Below, piece after piece: positions 8,474 to 17,454 of a stretch of DNA of 64,000 nt (its first letter is position 1; the number at the start of each line of letters is the position of its first letter). The DNA is from an uncultured Isosphaeraceae bacterium (GTDB lineage: Bacteria; Planctomycetota; Planctomycetia; Isosphaerales; Isosphaeraceae), in contig CAMFLR010000014.1 in NCBI GenBank assembly GCA_945957605.1, positions 1-64,000 on the forward strand, in the 5' to 3' direction. The notes below the pieces were generated by a model. It saw nothing but the letters and a program-made list of their open reading frames with translations, was not told where the DNA came from and did not search any database. The translations under genes and the position numbers were made by a program.

Positions 8474-10018
8474 ATGCACTTATCGCGTTCGACTCTGAAA
8501 TTTGACAAGGACTCCTCGGTCGAACAGGGCGACGCCGGAATTGCGCGACGGATCTCTCGTGAGTTCGAGGCTCCGGTCGGTCTGCTCGATCCCACTTCGC
8601 TCGCCTGGTGTGCCCGTGAAGGGCTGGCCCCCGAGCAGTTCCCAGCAGCCGACGCCGCGCTTACTTCCGCGCTCTCTTACGGCGTGCTCTGGCACGGTCG
8701 CGTCAACCTCTGGCGGCCCGAACGAGATTCCGGCAAGGTCTGGCTCGTGCTGCCCGTTCCCAAGTCCGACGGCACAAACCTCGTCGGCATCGTCGGTTTC
8801 GCCGCCGATATTGCGACGGCCGCACCATCGTACGGCCCCCCTTGCCCCGACCGCGCCCTCCGCGCCTGGGGCCAGTCATTTGCCGACGGTCTCCGTGGCG
8901 AAGCATTCGCCCGGACTCCCCAAGCTGCCGCAGCCGCCCGAACCGATAGCAACGACCGCCTACTCGCGGCCCGGCTCATCCGCCGGATGCGCATCTCGGA
9001 CTCACCCGAGCAATTTCAGGAACTCGCACTCAAGGCGCTTCGAAGCGTGCTTCAGGCCGCAGCCGTGGCCTGGGTCCCGCGCTCGTCGGGCGAACCTGTC
9101 ATCATGGTGGGCGAGGTTCCCGGCATCAAACCGCGAGATTTTCGGAACTTCCTACCGACAAATCTCGCCTCAAATGTTCACGTCGACAACAACGCCAGTG
9201 ACGATCCCAACGGGGCGATCAAGGGAATCGCCGTCGTCGCGTCCGACTCACAGTCGGTCACCGGCTGGATCGTCGCCATCAACCTGCTCGACGGCCGTCC
9301 GTTCGCCTCGAATGAGGTCGAGCTACTCAAGCCGATCGCCTCGATTCTCGGCACCCAGCGCATCAATAATCGCGTCTACGGCGACCTCAAGGATATGCTT
9401 TTTGGCATCATCCGGGCGCTAACCGCGGCAATTGACGCCAAAGATCATTACACGTCAGGCCATTCCGAACGCGTCGCACGCATCGCCGTCCGGCTCGCTA
9501 AAGAGTTGGGGATGCCCGCAAGCCAGCGCGGCGACCTCTACTTGATGGGCCTGCTACACGACGTCGGCAAGATCGGCATCGACGACGAAGTGCTCAAGAA
9601 GTCGGGCCCGCTCACTCCTGACGAACGTCGCCTGATTCAGTCGCATGTCGCGATCGGCGTGAAGATTCTCTCCGACCTCAAGAAGCTTCGTCATCTGCTC
9701 CCCGGCGTTGCCTCGCACCACGAGTCTTTCGACGGCTCGGGCTACCCCGAAAAGCTCGCGGGCGAAAACATTCCGTTCGTCGCACGAATTCTGGCCGTGG
9801 CCGATTCGTTCGACGCCATGTCGAGCTGCCGCCCGTACCGTCAGCGGATGCCGCTCACCAAGATCTACGACATCTTCCGCGCTGGCTCGAACCAGCAGTG
9901 GGATCCCAAGGTCGTCGAGGCACTTTTCGCCGCTCGTGCCGATATTGAGAACATTCGCTCGACCGGCCTCGGCGATAGCCTGGTGGTTGCTGTCGAAGGC
10001 ACGTTCAGCACCTTCTGA
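8474..10018 (+). CDS. GAF-like/HD-GYP domain protein (probable cyclic-di-GMP phosphodiesterase)
   Basis: 514 aa. Residues ~160-310 look like a GAF-type sensor. Residues ~312-480 are an HD-GYP domain with HYTSGHSERV, the HD pair in LLHDVGKIGI, QSHVAIGVKIL, HHESFDGSGYP and ADSFDAM. The third signature residue run is GSGYP rather than the usual GxGYP, which still fits. HD-GYP enzymes hydrolyse cyclic-di-GMP; the first ~150 residues are unassigned. No signal peptide or membrane segment is visible, so it should be cytoplasmic. Confidence 0.9.
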   Translation: MHLSRSTLKFDKDSSVEQGDAGIARRISREFEAPVGLLDPTSLAWCAREGLAPEQFPAADAALTSALSYGVLWHGRVNLWRPERDSGKVWLVLPVPKSDGTNLVGIVGFAADIATAAPSYGPPCPDRALRAWGQSFADGLRGEAFARTPQAAAAARTDSNDRLLAARLIRRMRISDSPEQFQELALKALRSVLQAAAVAWVPRSSGEPVIMVGEVPGIKPRDFRNFLPTNLASNVHVDNNASDDPNGAIKGIAVVASDSQSVTGWIVAINLLDGRPFASNEVELLKPIASILGTQRINNRVYGDLKDMLFGIIRALTAAIDAKDHYTSGHSERVARIAVRLAKELGMPASQRGDLYLMGLLHDVGKIGIDDEVLKKSGPLTPDERRLIQSHVAIGVKILSDLKKLRHLLPGVASHHESFDGSGYPEKLAGENIPFVARILAVADSFDAMSSCRPYRQRMPLTKIYDIFRAGSNQQWDPKVVEALFAARADIENIRSTGLGDSLVVAVEGTFSTF

Positions 10019-10075
10019 CAGGAAAACATCAAAGCGTATGTTGGGTTTTGGGGTGATGGTCTAAATCAGACCGTC

Positions 10076-10152
10076 GGGTGCCACTGGTGGTACCCCACCA
10101 GTGGCCTAAGTGACGTCCAACACACTGGTTGAGTACAACGAGGGCACCCAGA
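10076..10152. repeat. Palindromic interspersed repeat, family A, degenerate copy
   Basis: One intact unit (GGGTGCCACTGG...CCAGTGGC, 10076-10105) is followed by a decayed opposite arm (CACACTGGTTGAG ... GGGCACCC, about 10123-10152). It lies in the gap between the convergent HD-GYP and zinc-ribbon genes. Confidence 0.65.
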
Positions 10153-10174
10153 ACGTGTTGATCTAGACGCGACA

Positions 10175-11404
10175 TCAAAGCGCCGGCACTCCCTTAAGTG
10201 CAGGCGTGATCTGGGCGAGGAACGACGCAAACGCATCGTCGTAAAGGATCTTCTCCGCCTCGGAACTCCGGCGATCCGCAACTGCAAGCCGGCTCCCGAC
10301 AAATGCGGAACGATCTGGCAAGGGAACCTGGGTGCGCAGTGAAAGATTCGTGTGCCAGACCGTCGCTCCCCCGCGCTTGAAGTTGATGCGAACGTTGACG
10401 TTGCTAATTCGGTTTTGCGACTGAAGATAAAGCACGCCAAACGCTTCCGACGGCTGATATTCAAGCCTCTGGCCTGCGAAACGATCCCACAAAACCGCCG
10501 CCGGTCCCTTGGAAGGCCGCGGCATATAGCCCTGCTGGCGCAGGCCGTCGATCAGGTAAGGCAAGGCCTGGTTGGAATACGATTCCGATGACCCAAACGT
10601 AAATTGGCCGGATTGCTGCGTGATGATCACCCCGCGCAGGCCAAGAATCGGCCCGAGGATCGACTCCGCTTCGGCCATCGTCGCGCGAAACGTCTGCGGA
10701 TCGAGTTTGTCGGCGATTGTCAGTGCAGATTCGAAGAGTGCAATCGCGTCGAGCGGTCGCTTCTCCTCAGCCGCCTTCCGCGCCCCAGCGATCTCTCCGT
10801 TCACCTGCTTGCGGCGCGCTGAATCCAAGGCGTCGCTGATTGCGGGCGCGATGCCGACGAGCGCGCGGTCGGTTCTTGCTCGTTGCTGCAACAACAACAA
10901 ATCGCCCACCGCCGCGGCTGGTTCCAGCTTAGCAGCCGCTTCCAGACGGGCTTCGGCCTCGCGCAGAGAAAGGCGATCGCGACGGGCCTTCAGCTCGGCG
11001 ACCTGATCGCGATCTGGTGCGTCGCACTTTTTGAGATAGGCGAGCGCCGACTCGATCTCGACGAGCGCGGTTCCATTCTGGCCCGACTTCTCCGCGGTGT
11101 CTGCCGCGCGGACGAATTCGTTCAACGCCGACTCGCGTGCAGCACGGTTCTGCGACGAAACGTACTTGGAGACGGCGAGAATCGTGATCAAAAGCGCGAG
11201 CAGGCCGACCCCGCTCCAGGCGAGCGGCACCAACCATTTGTAACGCGACTCGCGAAAGCGGGCACGAGTCCAGACGCCCGCTCGCGGAAAATAGGGCACT
11301 TCGACCCAGGTCGCGCAGCGCGTACACTGGACCTCGCGACCTGGAGTCGCCCCCTGCAACGTTACCTCATCCCCGCATTCGGGGCAGGCAAACGTCTCCG
11401 TCAT
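10175..11404 (-). CDS. Zinc-ribbon membrane protein of unknown function
   Basis: 409 aa from the ATG at 11404; an upstream TTG would add seven residues. The N-terminus is a four-Cys ribbon (FACPECGDEV ... VQCTRCATWV). A membrane segment follows at ~60-80 (WSGVGLLALLITILAV), then a long helical Ala/Glu/Arg-rich stretch. The C-terminal ~170 residues look globular (QSGQFTFGSSESYSNQALPY). The start resembles planctomycete proteins that pair a GATA-like or MJ0042-type ribbon with a membrane anchor. I assign no function. Confidence 0.75.
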   Translation of the reverse strand: MTETFACPECGDEVTLQGATPGREVQCTRCATWVEVPYFPRAGVWTRARFRESRYKWLVPLAWSGVGLLALLITILAVSKYVSSQNRAARESALNEFVRAADTAEKSGQNGTALVEIESALAYLKKCDAPDRDQVAELKARRDRLSLREAEARLEAAAKLEPAAAVGDLLLLQQRARTDRALVGIAPAISDALDSARRKQVNGEIAGARKAAEEKRPLDAIALFESALTIADKLDPQTFRATMAEAESILGPILGLRGVIITQQSGQFTFGSSESYSNQALPYLIDGLRQQGYMPRPSKGPAAVLWDRFAGQRLEYQPSEAFGVLYLQSQNRISNVNVRINFKRGGATVWHTNLSLRTQVPLPDRSAFVGSRLAVADRRSSEAEKILYDDAFASFLAQITPALKGVPAL

Positions 11405-11499
11405 CACACGCTCTCGACGGGCCAATCGCTCTGGAAGACAACGCCCCAGATTATTGTACTAAGCCGCCGATGTAATTAAACGGGGGTCGCGTGTTTCTC

Positions 11500-12282
11500 T
11501 TAGACCTCATTCGTGCACTGGTTGATCAACCAGGTATCTACGTCCGAAAGCATCGGCGAGGTCAGGCGGTGGGCACAGGGATATGACTGGAACGCGACCT
11601 TCAACCCGCCAGCCCGCATCGTGGCGACATCCCGTCGCGCCTGCTCAACCCGCGCCCGTGCGTTCCATTCGCCATGCACGACGAGGATTTTTAGCTCGCG
11701 GCAATCCTTGAGGCGAGCCAAAGGACGGCAGCGCGTTGGCAGCCAGCCGTTGATCGCGACCACGCCGGCAAACCGCTCGGGATAATTGAACGCCATTCGG
11801 TAAGCGACTGCCGCCCCTTCACCGCTGCCGACCAGGAAGATCCGCTCGGAATGAACGTGCAGGCTCGAACGCGTCTTGCGAACGGCGCTGAAGACGGCGT
11901 CTTCAAGCACGTCAACCGGCTCGAGCTCGTCGTGCAACCGGCGGCGGAGGAGTTCTGCGTCATTTACGGCCGGCTGGGCAGGATCGGCGGCTTTTTCGCG
12001 ATCGCGGCGGGAGAACTCGGGGCCCCAGCCGTAGCCGACAAGCTGACCGCGTCTTACCACCTCCTCGGGACCGCGAAGGCTGAGGCCGACGTAGTTCCGC
12101 CAGTTGATCGCCGAGGCGTTGCGGACCATCTGCTGCTCGTCGCTTCCGCGAGCGTGAAACATCACCAGCAACGGGTACGGGTAGTTCGGCTCATACCGTT
12201 GCGGGACGTAACAGGCTTCGACAAGCGGCTCCGTCCCCGACTTTTGGTTCGTTGGACGGGCCTGGCGACGGTCAGACGACAT
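11500..12282 (-). CDS. Alpha/beta-hydrolase fold esterase-like protein, probably catalytically dead
   Basis: 260 aa from the ATG at 12282, with AGGAG about 8 nt upstream. The pattern is that of phospholipase/carboxylesterase or PHB-depolymerase-like hydrolases: YPLLVMFHARG near the start, a nucleophile-elbow region FLVGSGEGAA (~149-158), ILVVHGEWN (~199-207) and CAHR (~236-239). The nucleophile position of GxSxG is Gly154 (GSGEG) and the acid position of HGxxD is Asn207; only the His remains. It may therefore be a pseudoenzyme or bind without hydrolysis. No signal peptide is visible. Confidence 0.8.
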   Translation of the reverse strand: MSSDRRQARPTNQKSGTEPLVEACYVPQRYEPNYPYPLLVMFHARGSDEQQMVRNASAINWRNYVGLSLRGPEEVVRRGQLVGYGWGPEFSRRDREKAADPAQPAVNDAELLRRRLHDELEPVDVLEDAVFSAVRKTRSSLHVHSERIFLVGSGEGAAVAYRMAFNYPERFAGVVAINGWLPTRCRPLARLKDCRELKILVVHGEWNARARVEQARRDVATMRAGGLKVAFQSYPCAHRLTSPMLSDVDTWLINQCTNEV

Positions 12283-12587
12283 CGAGGATACTCCTGGGTG
12301 TCCCGGCAACTCAGCGGATAATCAATTGGTGCGACCCGGGCCCGGTCGGCTGCGGGGTTTTCGTCGCTCTTGGCTTAACGACTTTCCCCCGCGTCGACAG
12401 CCAAAGCATAGCCACGAAATTGCCGCTCTTCAACAAAACGCCCAGTTATTTCTGGTTTTCTCTAAAGTTTTTTTCGAGATTCGCCGCACGGGGGCGACAC
12501 GCCGTAAGTTCTTACAGCTACATAAATTGTGAGGCGCGATCAGAATCAACCCAACCCGCAAACTCAGTGCGATCGTCAAGGTCTTGC

Positions 12588-12653
12588 CCACGCGACGCTT
12601 GACTGTAGATTACGCTGTTTACGCAATCCAACATGGTCTCGTGCGTCGCGTGG
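12588..12653. other. Stem-loop element in a gene-free 396-bp interval
   Basis: A perfect 11-bp inverted repeat (CCACGCGACGC at 12588-12598, complement at 12643-12653) encloses a second 7-bp stem with one G-T (GATTACG 12608-12614, CGCAATC 12622-12628). It lies just past the stop of the CARDB gene and could end its transcript, though no T-run follows. The rest of 12283-12678 is AT-richer and shows no gene I can support. Confidence 0.55.
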
Positions 12654-12678
12654 CGGAGACACCAATTGCTTACCTGTT

Positions 12679-14280
12679 TTACTTCTTCTTCGCAGCCGCT
12701 TTAGCCTTGGCTTTTGCTTTTGGCTTCGCCTTGGTGGGAGCGACCACGTTCTTGATGAACGTGCCGATCGTCGACGGATAGTTGAGGATATCCTTGACGA
12801 CGTTCGTCTTGTGCTTGACCGGGATCTTGTACGACCCCTTCTTCTTGGGAACGACCACGTGCTTGACCGTCGTGGCGACGACGTTAGGCGTTGCAGCCGG
12901 CTGGCTTGTGCGCACCGGCGGGCTAACCGGCACCGTCGTCGATCCATCCGAGCCGAAGAGCCGTAGCGTCACCGGCGCAGACTGGGCAGAGTTGTTCGTC
13001 TTCACCGCCTCGTCGATCTGATACTCAGGGTCGACAATCGCGATGATGCGGCCGACCGTCGCCGACGAGATGTTGTACCCGTATGGCAGACGGCTGGGAA
13101 GCTGGAGGGTTTGGATAATCGACTGGGTGAAGCCAGCCTTCACGCCAGCGACTTCCGCCGAGCCAAGGTAGATCGATTGATTGACCGCACCGCCGGTTCC
13201 CGTGAGCAAGAACTCGACCTTGAACGGTCCCGCATCTCCCTGGCCGATGTTTTGAACGGCCGTGGAGACCTGGAACGGCTGCCCCCAGTAGAGCGCGGTG
13301 CTCGGCGTCACGACCCCAGTCGCAGCGAGGTCGGGACGAGGGACTGCGGCCGGAGCTGCGGGGTTGGCACCGATCGAGATCACTGCCGTATCGAGGCCGA
13401 GCCCCTGCATCGTCGCGTTCTGGACGATCGGGCTGGCGACGTGATCGGCATCCTGGATCATCGAGATCAGGTACGCTCCCTGGCCAGCCAGGAGCGCGGG
13501 GGCAATTGCGGGCAACGTGATCGATCCGGTGACGTTAACCGTCTGGAACGCGGGGATCGCCGGAACGTCGATGCTGCCGACGGTGATGTCGTTCGTACCG
13601 CCGGGCGTAAGTCCGTTGGGTGTAAGGACAATCTTCGCACGAGTCGCGGGGGCGTCGCCCTGGGCACGATTGGTAATCTGCCCAGCGACCTGAATTGTCG
13701 AGCCCCACGTCGTGTTCGGAGCGCTGACCGAGAACGAAGTGCCGAGGAGGTTTGACGGGCGGTCGGCGGTGATCGTCACCACCGCCTGGTCGATCCCCAT
13801 CCCCACGCCTTCGTTGTCGTTCTTGTTCGACTCGGCAATGATCGACCCCGGGTCTAGCCGGACGCCGAGGAACAGAGTCTTGTCGGTCGTTCCCATGCCG
13901 GGAAGCGGCGATGGTGGCAACGCGATTTGCTGCTGGTAGGTCTGCGTCGCACCGGCTTGCAGACCGGCCGTGATGTTCACAGTCCCGACCAGAACCGAGC
14001 CTGGGCCAATCACTTGCGTCGGCGACGCATAGATGGCCGCAATCGCACCGACGGGCACGGGCGCATTGCCGTTATTGAGAATCGCGCCGGTGATCTGAAC
14101 CGTCTGGTTCCAGTCGGCGTTTGGCGTCACGGAGAACGCAGCGTCGACGAGATTCGGCAGCGCGGCCGAAGTTGAGTATGCCATGAGCGCCCGCCCCTCC
14201 AACGGCTCGAACCGAAGGATCATGGGGCCGCGCCCCCAGGCGCGACGGCGTGCGGCCGCACGTCGGTCGTGGGACGACAT
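12679..14280 (-). CDS. Planctomycete LEPR-XLL-type surface protein with CARDB domains
   Basis: 533 aa from the ATG at 14280, with GGAGGAG about 9 nt upstream; an open frame continues 33 codons further but lacks signal character. Residues ~1-35 are basic and end in MILRFEPLEGRALM, the LEPR-XLL-like N-terminal signature of planctomycete surface proteins. Three beta-rich repeats of the CARDB/immunoglobulin type follow, each with a phrase like DAAFSVTPNADWNQTVQ, GTSFSVSAPNTTWGSTIQ or LYWGQPFQVSTAVQNIGQGD. The C-terminus is a Lys/Ala tail (TKAKPKAKAKAKAAAKKK), unusual for a surface adhesin and possibly wall- or nucleic-acid-binding. Confidence 0.85.
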   Translation of the reverse strand: MSSHDRRAAARRRAWGRGPMILRFEPLEGRALMAYSTSAALPNLVDAAFSVTPNADWNQTVQITGAILNNGNAPVPVGAIAAIYASPTQVIGPGSVLVGTVNITAGLQAGATQTYQQQIALPPSPLPGMGTTDKTLFLGVRLDPGSIIAESNKNDNEGVGMGIDQAVVTITADRPSNLLGTSFSVSAPNTTWGSTIQVAGQITNRAQGDAPATRAKIVLTPNGLTPGGTNDITVGSIDVPAIPAFQTVNVTGSITLPAIAPALLAGQGAYLISMIQDADHVASPIVQNATMQGLGLDTAVISIGANPAAPAAVPRPDLAATGVVTPSTALYWGQPFQVSTAVQNIGQGDAGPFKVEFLLTGTGGAVNQSIYLGSAEVAGVKAGFTQSIIQTLQLPSRLPYGYNISSATVGRIIAIVDPEYQIDEAVKTNNSAQSAPVTLRLFGSDGSTTVPVSPPVRTSQPAATPNVVATTVKHVVVPKKKGSYKIPVKHKTNVVKDILNYPSTIGTFIKNVVAPTKAKPKAKAKAKAAAKKK

Positions 14281-14473
14281 ATGAAGAGGCTCCTCCGTGA
14301 AGTCGCAACGCCGCTCGCTCAAACGAAGCCGATTCGAGTCGCGAATCCGCCATAACGCCGAGCACTGCTGCGTACCCATCCTGGGATTTCGACGCGGATA
14401 CTAACCACGTTACCTATTACGGTCAATACGAACCGAAGACACTCGTGTGCCAACGATTATTCCGCTCCTAACG

Positions 14474-14516
14474 ATCATCCCGAGGCCAGCGCACACAGGC
14501 GCGGCCCCGGGATGAT
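14474..14516 (-). terminator. Strong hairpin downstream of mdh
   Basis: ATCATCCCGAGGCC (14474-14487) pairs with GGCCCCGGGATGAT (14503-14516), allowing a single bulge, around a 15-nt loop. It lies directly past the mdh stop on the minus strand. No T-run follows, so it may work as a rho-aided or RNA-stabilising end. Confidence 0.5.
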
Positions 14517-14543
14517 TCGCGTAACCTCAATTGTGACTGAAGC

Positions 14544-15536
14544 TTAGACCGCTGGACCGAGAAGGTCCTTGACGGTATCGCGTTCTGAGACGAGTTCGGC
14601 CGCCGAGGCGTCGATGCGCTTCTGCGCATCTTCGTCGATCGACAAACCTTTCACAACCGACCACGTCTTGCCGTCGCTCGTGAGCGGGAAGCTGTAGAGC
14701 AATCCGGCCGGAACGCCGTAGCTGCCGTCCGAAATCACCCCCGCGCTGAACCAATCGCCGCTCGGAGTGGCAACCGACGCCGAACGCACGCTATCGAGCG
14801 CAGCATTCGCAGCCGACGCCGCCGAAGAAGCGCCACGCGCCTTGATGACTGCACTGCCACGCTTGGCGACGGTTGGCACGAACGTGTCGCTGAACCATGC
14901 GGCGTCCTTGATGACTTCAGTCGCCGGCTTGCCGCCGATGAGGGCGTTCTTGTAGTCCGGGTACTGGGTATCGCTGTGATTGCCCCAGATCGCCATCTTG
15001 CTGACGCTTCCTACCGGCACGCCTGCCTTGACCGCAAGCTGCGAAGCAGCGCGGTTCTGGTCGAGCCGAGTCATCGCGTACCAGCGATCGTTGGGGACCT
15101 TGGGAGCGTGCGACCGGGCGATCAGGCAGTTTGTATTGCACGGGTTCGCGACGACTAGCACCCGGACATTCGGCCCAGCGGCTTCGTTGATCGCCTTCCC
15201 CTGACCCGTGAAAATCGGGCCGTTGGCGCGGATAAGGTCGGCACGCGACATTCCATCCTTGCGCGGCATGCCGCCGACGAGGACGACCCAATCAGCCCCT
15301 TCAAAAGCTTCTTCGGCCTTGTCGCTGGCTTTCACGTCGCTCAAGAGCGGGAAGGCGCAGTCTTCGAGTTCCATAATCGTGCCGCCGAGCGACGGCAGAG
15401 CGGGCGTGATTTCGAGCAGCCGGAGCGAAACCGGCGTGTTGGGACCGAAAAGTCCTCCCGAAGCGATCCGAAAGATCAAGGCATAGCCAATCTGGCCGCC
15501 GGCTCCGCTCACGGCGATCCGGATAGGTTGAGTCAT
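14544..15536 (-). CDS. mdh: Malate dehydrogenase
   Basis: 330 aa from the ATG at 15536 (AAGGA about 9 nt upstream). It oxidises malate to oxaloacetate with NAD in the TCA cycle, in the cytoplasm. The Rossmann start is IRIAVSGAGGQIGYAL. The substrate loop is VLVGGMPRKDGMSRADL, with the two Arg residues seen in malate rather than lactate dehydrogenases. VVANPCNTNCLIA and the catalytic pair region (MTRLDQNRA, IWGNHSDTQYPD with the proton-relay His) follow. This is the long cytosolic-type group (about 325-330 aa). It stands alone behind a ~450-bp interval with an AT-rich inverted repeat. Confidence 0.97.
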   Translation of the reverse strand: MTQPIRIAVSGAGGQIGYALIFRIASGGLFGPNTPVSLRLLEITPALPSLGGTIMELEDCAFPLLSDVKASDKAEEAFEGADWVVLVGGMPRKDGMSRADLIRANGPIFTGQGKAINEAAGPNVRVLVVANPCNTNCLIARSHAPKVPNDRWYAMTRLDQNRAASQLAVKAGVPVGSVSKMAIWGNHSDTQYPDYKNALIGGKPATEVIKDAAWFSDTFVPTVAKRGSAVIKARGASSAASAANAALDSVRSASVATPSGDWFSAGVISDGSYGVPAGLLYSFPLTSDGKTWSVVKGLSIDEDAQKRIDASAAELVSERDTVKDLLGPAV

Positions 15537-15801
15537 CGCAGGAATTCCTTGCTCGGGAAGAGAAAACGGGAGGCTCGTCACCTCTCAGGTCACGACATTT
15601 TTCGTTTATAGGGCAAAACCGCGCGCTTCGCCAGTGAACTCAGTGACGACAACGATAAGAAAGGTTCAGACGCCGAGAGAGAAACAGACACGATCCAAGC
15701 CGCCAATTCATTATTCTACTATATTTTCACGTGATAATTAGTATTTGAGCGAGATTACAAACTTCTCGGTGAAATCACCTGACGATCCAATTGAATTGGG
15801 C

Positions 15802-15900
15802 ATTCTTCGCTACCTTCGCTTCCTTCTGTTCAAATTCTTCTCTTAGAAAGAGAATCAGAGCTTGAACAGAAGCTAGCAAAGAGAGCGAAGGAAGAAGAAT
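15802..15900. repeat. AT-rich imperfect inverted repeat upstream of mdh
   Basis: The left arm (15802-15833, ATTCTTCGC ... TTCTGTTCAA) matches the right arm (15862-15900, TTGAACAGAAG ... GAAGAAGAAT) with small insertions, around a core with a further hairpin (TTCTCTT AGAA AGAGAA). The surrounding 15697-15920 is much more AT-rich than its neighbours. It could be a decayed MITE or a structured leader. No gene is visible between 15537 and 15989. Confidence 0.7.
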
Positions 15901-15989
15901 CAATTCCTGGTCGACTCAATGGCATTCGTTTTTTTGCTTCAATTGACCCAACTTAGTGTTCGAGTCATTTCCGCCGACTTACGAGACTC

Positions 15990-17417
15990 TCAACGTTTCG
16001 CGGCGTCAGAACTTGGCACTGGAGCGGCCTTGAGTTTCGCCAGCATGAGCGCCATTTCCCTCGGCAAATGTCGCGCACCAGCAAGCAGCACGACGCCCGA
16101 TAATAGCACCGCCGGAACGACGATCAACAAACCCGCCACCATGTTCTGAGGGGCCGTTCCCTCATCGCCCTGCACCGGCACCGCGCCTACCGATTTCAGC
16201 ACGGTGCCGATCGAGCTAAGCATCGTATCCGGCTTGCCGAAGAGGTCGGCGAAATAGCCAATCAACGGCGGCGACCAGATATCACCCAGGAAATGCACGG
16301 CAAAAATCGCCACCGCGTAAGCCGCTGCCCGCATGTTAGGCGCGACGACGTTCGCAATCACCGCATTGCACGGCCCGGTGTTGATGAACATCAACAGCTC
16401 GGCGAAGAAGATCCCGATGAAAATCACCGTGATATTCGTCGAAAACAGCCCGAGCAAAATGAACGGGATCGACCCAAGCATCGCAACGCCCGGCACAATG
16501 AACAGGTAGCGCGGATTGGCTTTACCCAGCCGATCGGCCAGCCATCCACCCGCCGACATGCCAATAATCGCCGCCAGCGCTGTGACACCGCCGAGCACGG
16601 TGTTTGCCTTCACCTTTTCGACGTGGCGTGTGAACTCGAGGAACTTCGGCAGCCAGACCGCCAAACCACCAATCGCAAACGTGTACATCGCCATTCCGAA
16701 GACAGAATACGTGTACGACGAGTTCACCATGAGATCGATGTAGTCAGCCTGACTGGCCCCTGCCTTCTCGTGCTCTTTGAGCCGGTTCGTATCGACGCCT
16801 TCACTCAAGCCTCGCACCGGTTCTGGCAAGATCCAGGCGGTAAGGGCCGCGAGTAACCCCGGCGCACCCACGATAAAAAACGAATATCGCCAGCCCCATT
16901 GTTTGGCGATCACAGCGCCGAGCGTCATGCCGAGTGCGCCGCCAAGTGGCATCGCGAGATAGAAGGCCGACATCACCCGCGAGCGTTTGTCGCGGGGGAA
17001 AAGGTCCATCAAGATCGTCGGCGCCAGCACGCCGTAGGTCGCCTCGCCAATTCCGAGCAAGCTGCGGGCGAGCACGAGATGGTTATAGTGCTTCGCGAGG
17101 CCGGTGCCGACCGTCGCCAGGCTCCAGACTCCGACGCCGATTCCCAGTAGCCAGGTGCGTTTGGTTCGATCGCCGAGCCAGCCCATCACCGGGCTGATCA
17201 ACGAGTAGCTGATCAAAAAATATGTCGAAAGCAGGCCACCGTAGTAATTATCGAGTTTGAAGTCGCGCTGGACGTCAGTCATCACCGACGACAACACCCA
17301 GCGATCGGTGTAGTCGAGCAGGTTCATCAGGAACAGGATGACGAACGTGACCTTCGCCCACCGCGACGCGCGTTCCACACCCGGGCTCGCAAACTCCGAT
17401 GAATCCACAACCTGCAT
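15990..17417 (-). CDS. Spinster-like MFS transporter
   Basis: 475 aa from the ATG at 17417; upstream in-frame codons overlap the next gene and lack membrane character. About 12 membrane helices. The MFS signature between helices 2 and 3 is GWLGDRTKRTWLLGIG, with the second-half copy GGWLADRLGKANPRYLF. Helix 1 carries LLDYTDRWVLSSV, close to the DRxxxx pattern of the Spinster/S1P-like subfamily. The substrate is unknown; relatives move lysolipids, sugars or organic acids. The winged-helix gene immediately upstream (37-nt gap) is probably cotranscribed and may regulate it. Confidence 0.88.
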   Translation of the reverse strand: MQVVDSSEFASPGVERASRWAKVTFVILFLMNLLDYTDRWVLSSVMTDVQRDFKLDNYYGGLLSTYFLISYSLISPVMGWLGDRTKRTWLLGIGVGVWSLATVGTGLAKHYNHLVLARSLLGIGEATYGVLAPTILMDLFPRDKRSRVMSAFYLAMPLGGALGMTLGAVIAKQWGWRYSFFIVGAPGLLAALTAWILPEPVRGLSEGVDTNRLKEHEKAGASQADYIDLMVNSSYTYSVFGMAMYTFAIGGLAVWLPKFLEFTRHVEKVKANTVLGGVTALAAIIGMSAGGWLADRLGKANPRYLFIVPGVAMLGSIPFILLGLFSTNITVIFIGIFFAELLMFINTGPCNAVIANVVAPNMRAAAYAVAIFAVHFLGDIWSPPLIGYFADLFGKPDTMLSSIGTVLKSVGAVPVQGDEGTAPQNMVAGLLIVVPAVLLSGVVLLAGARHLPREMALMLAKLKAAPVPSSDAAKR

Positions 17418-17454
17418 ATCGCTATCTCGCTTGGTCGAGGGGGCGTTCGTCGCG

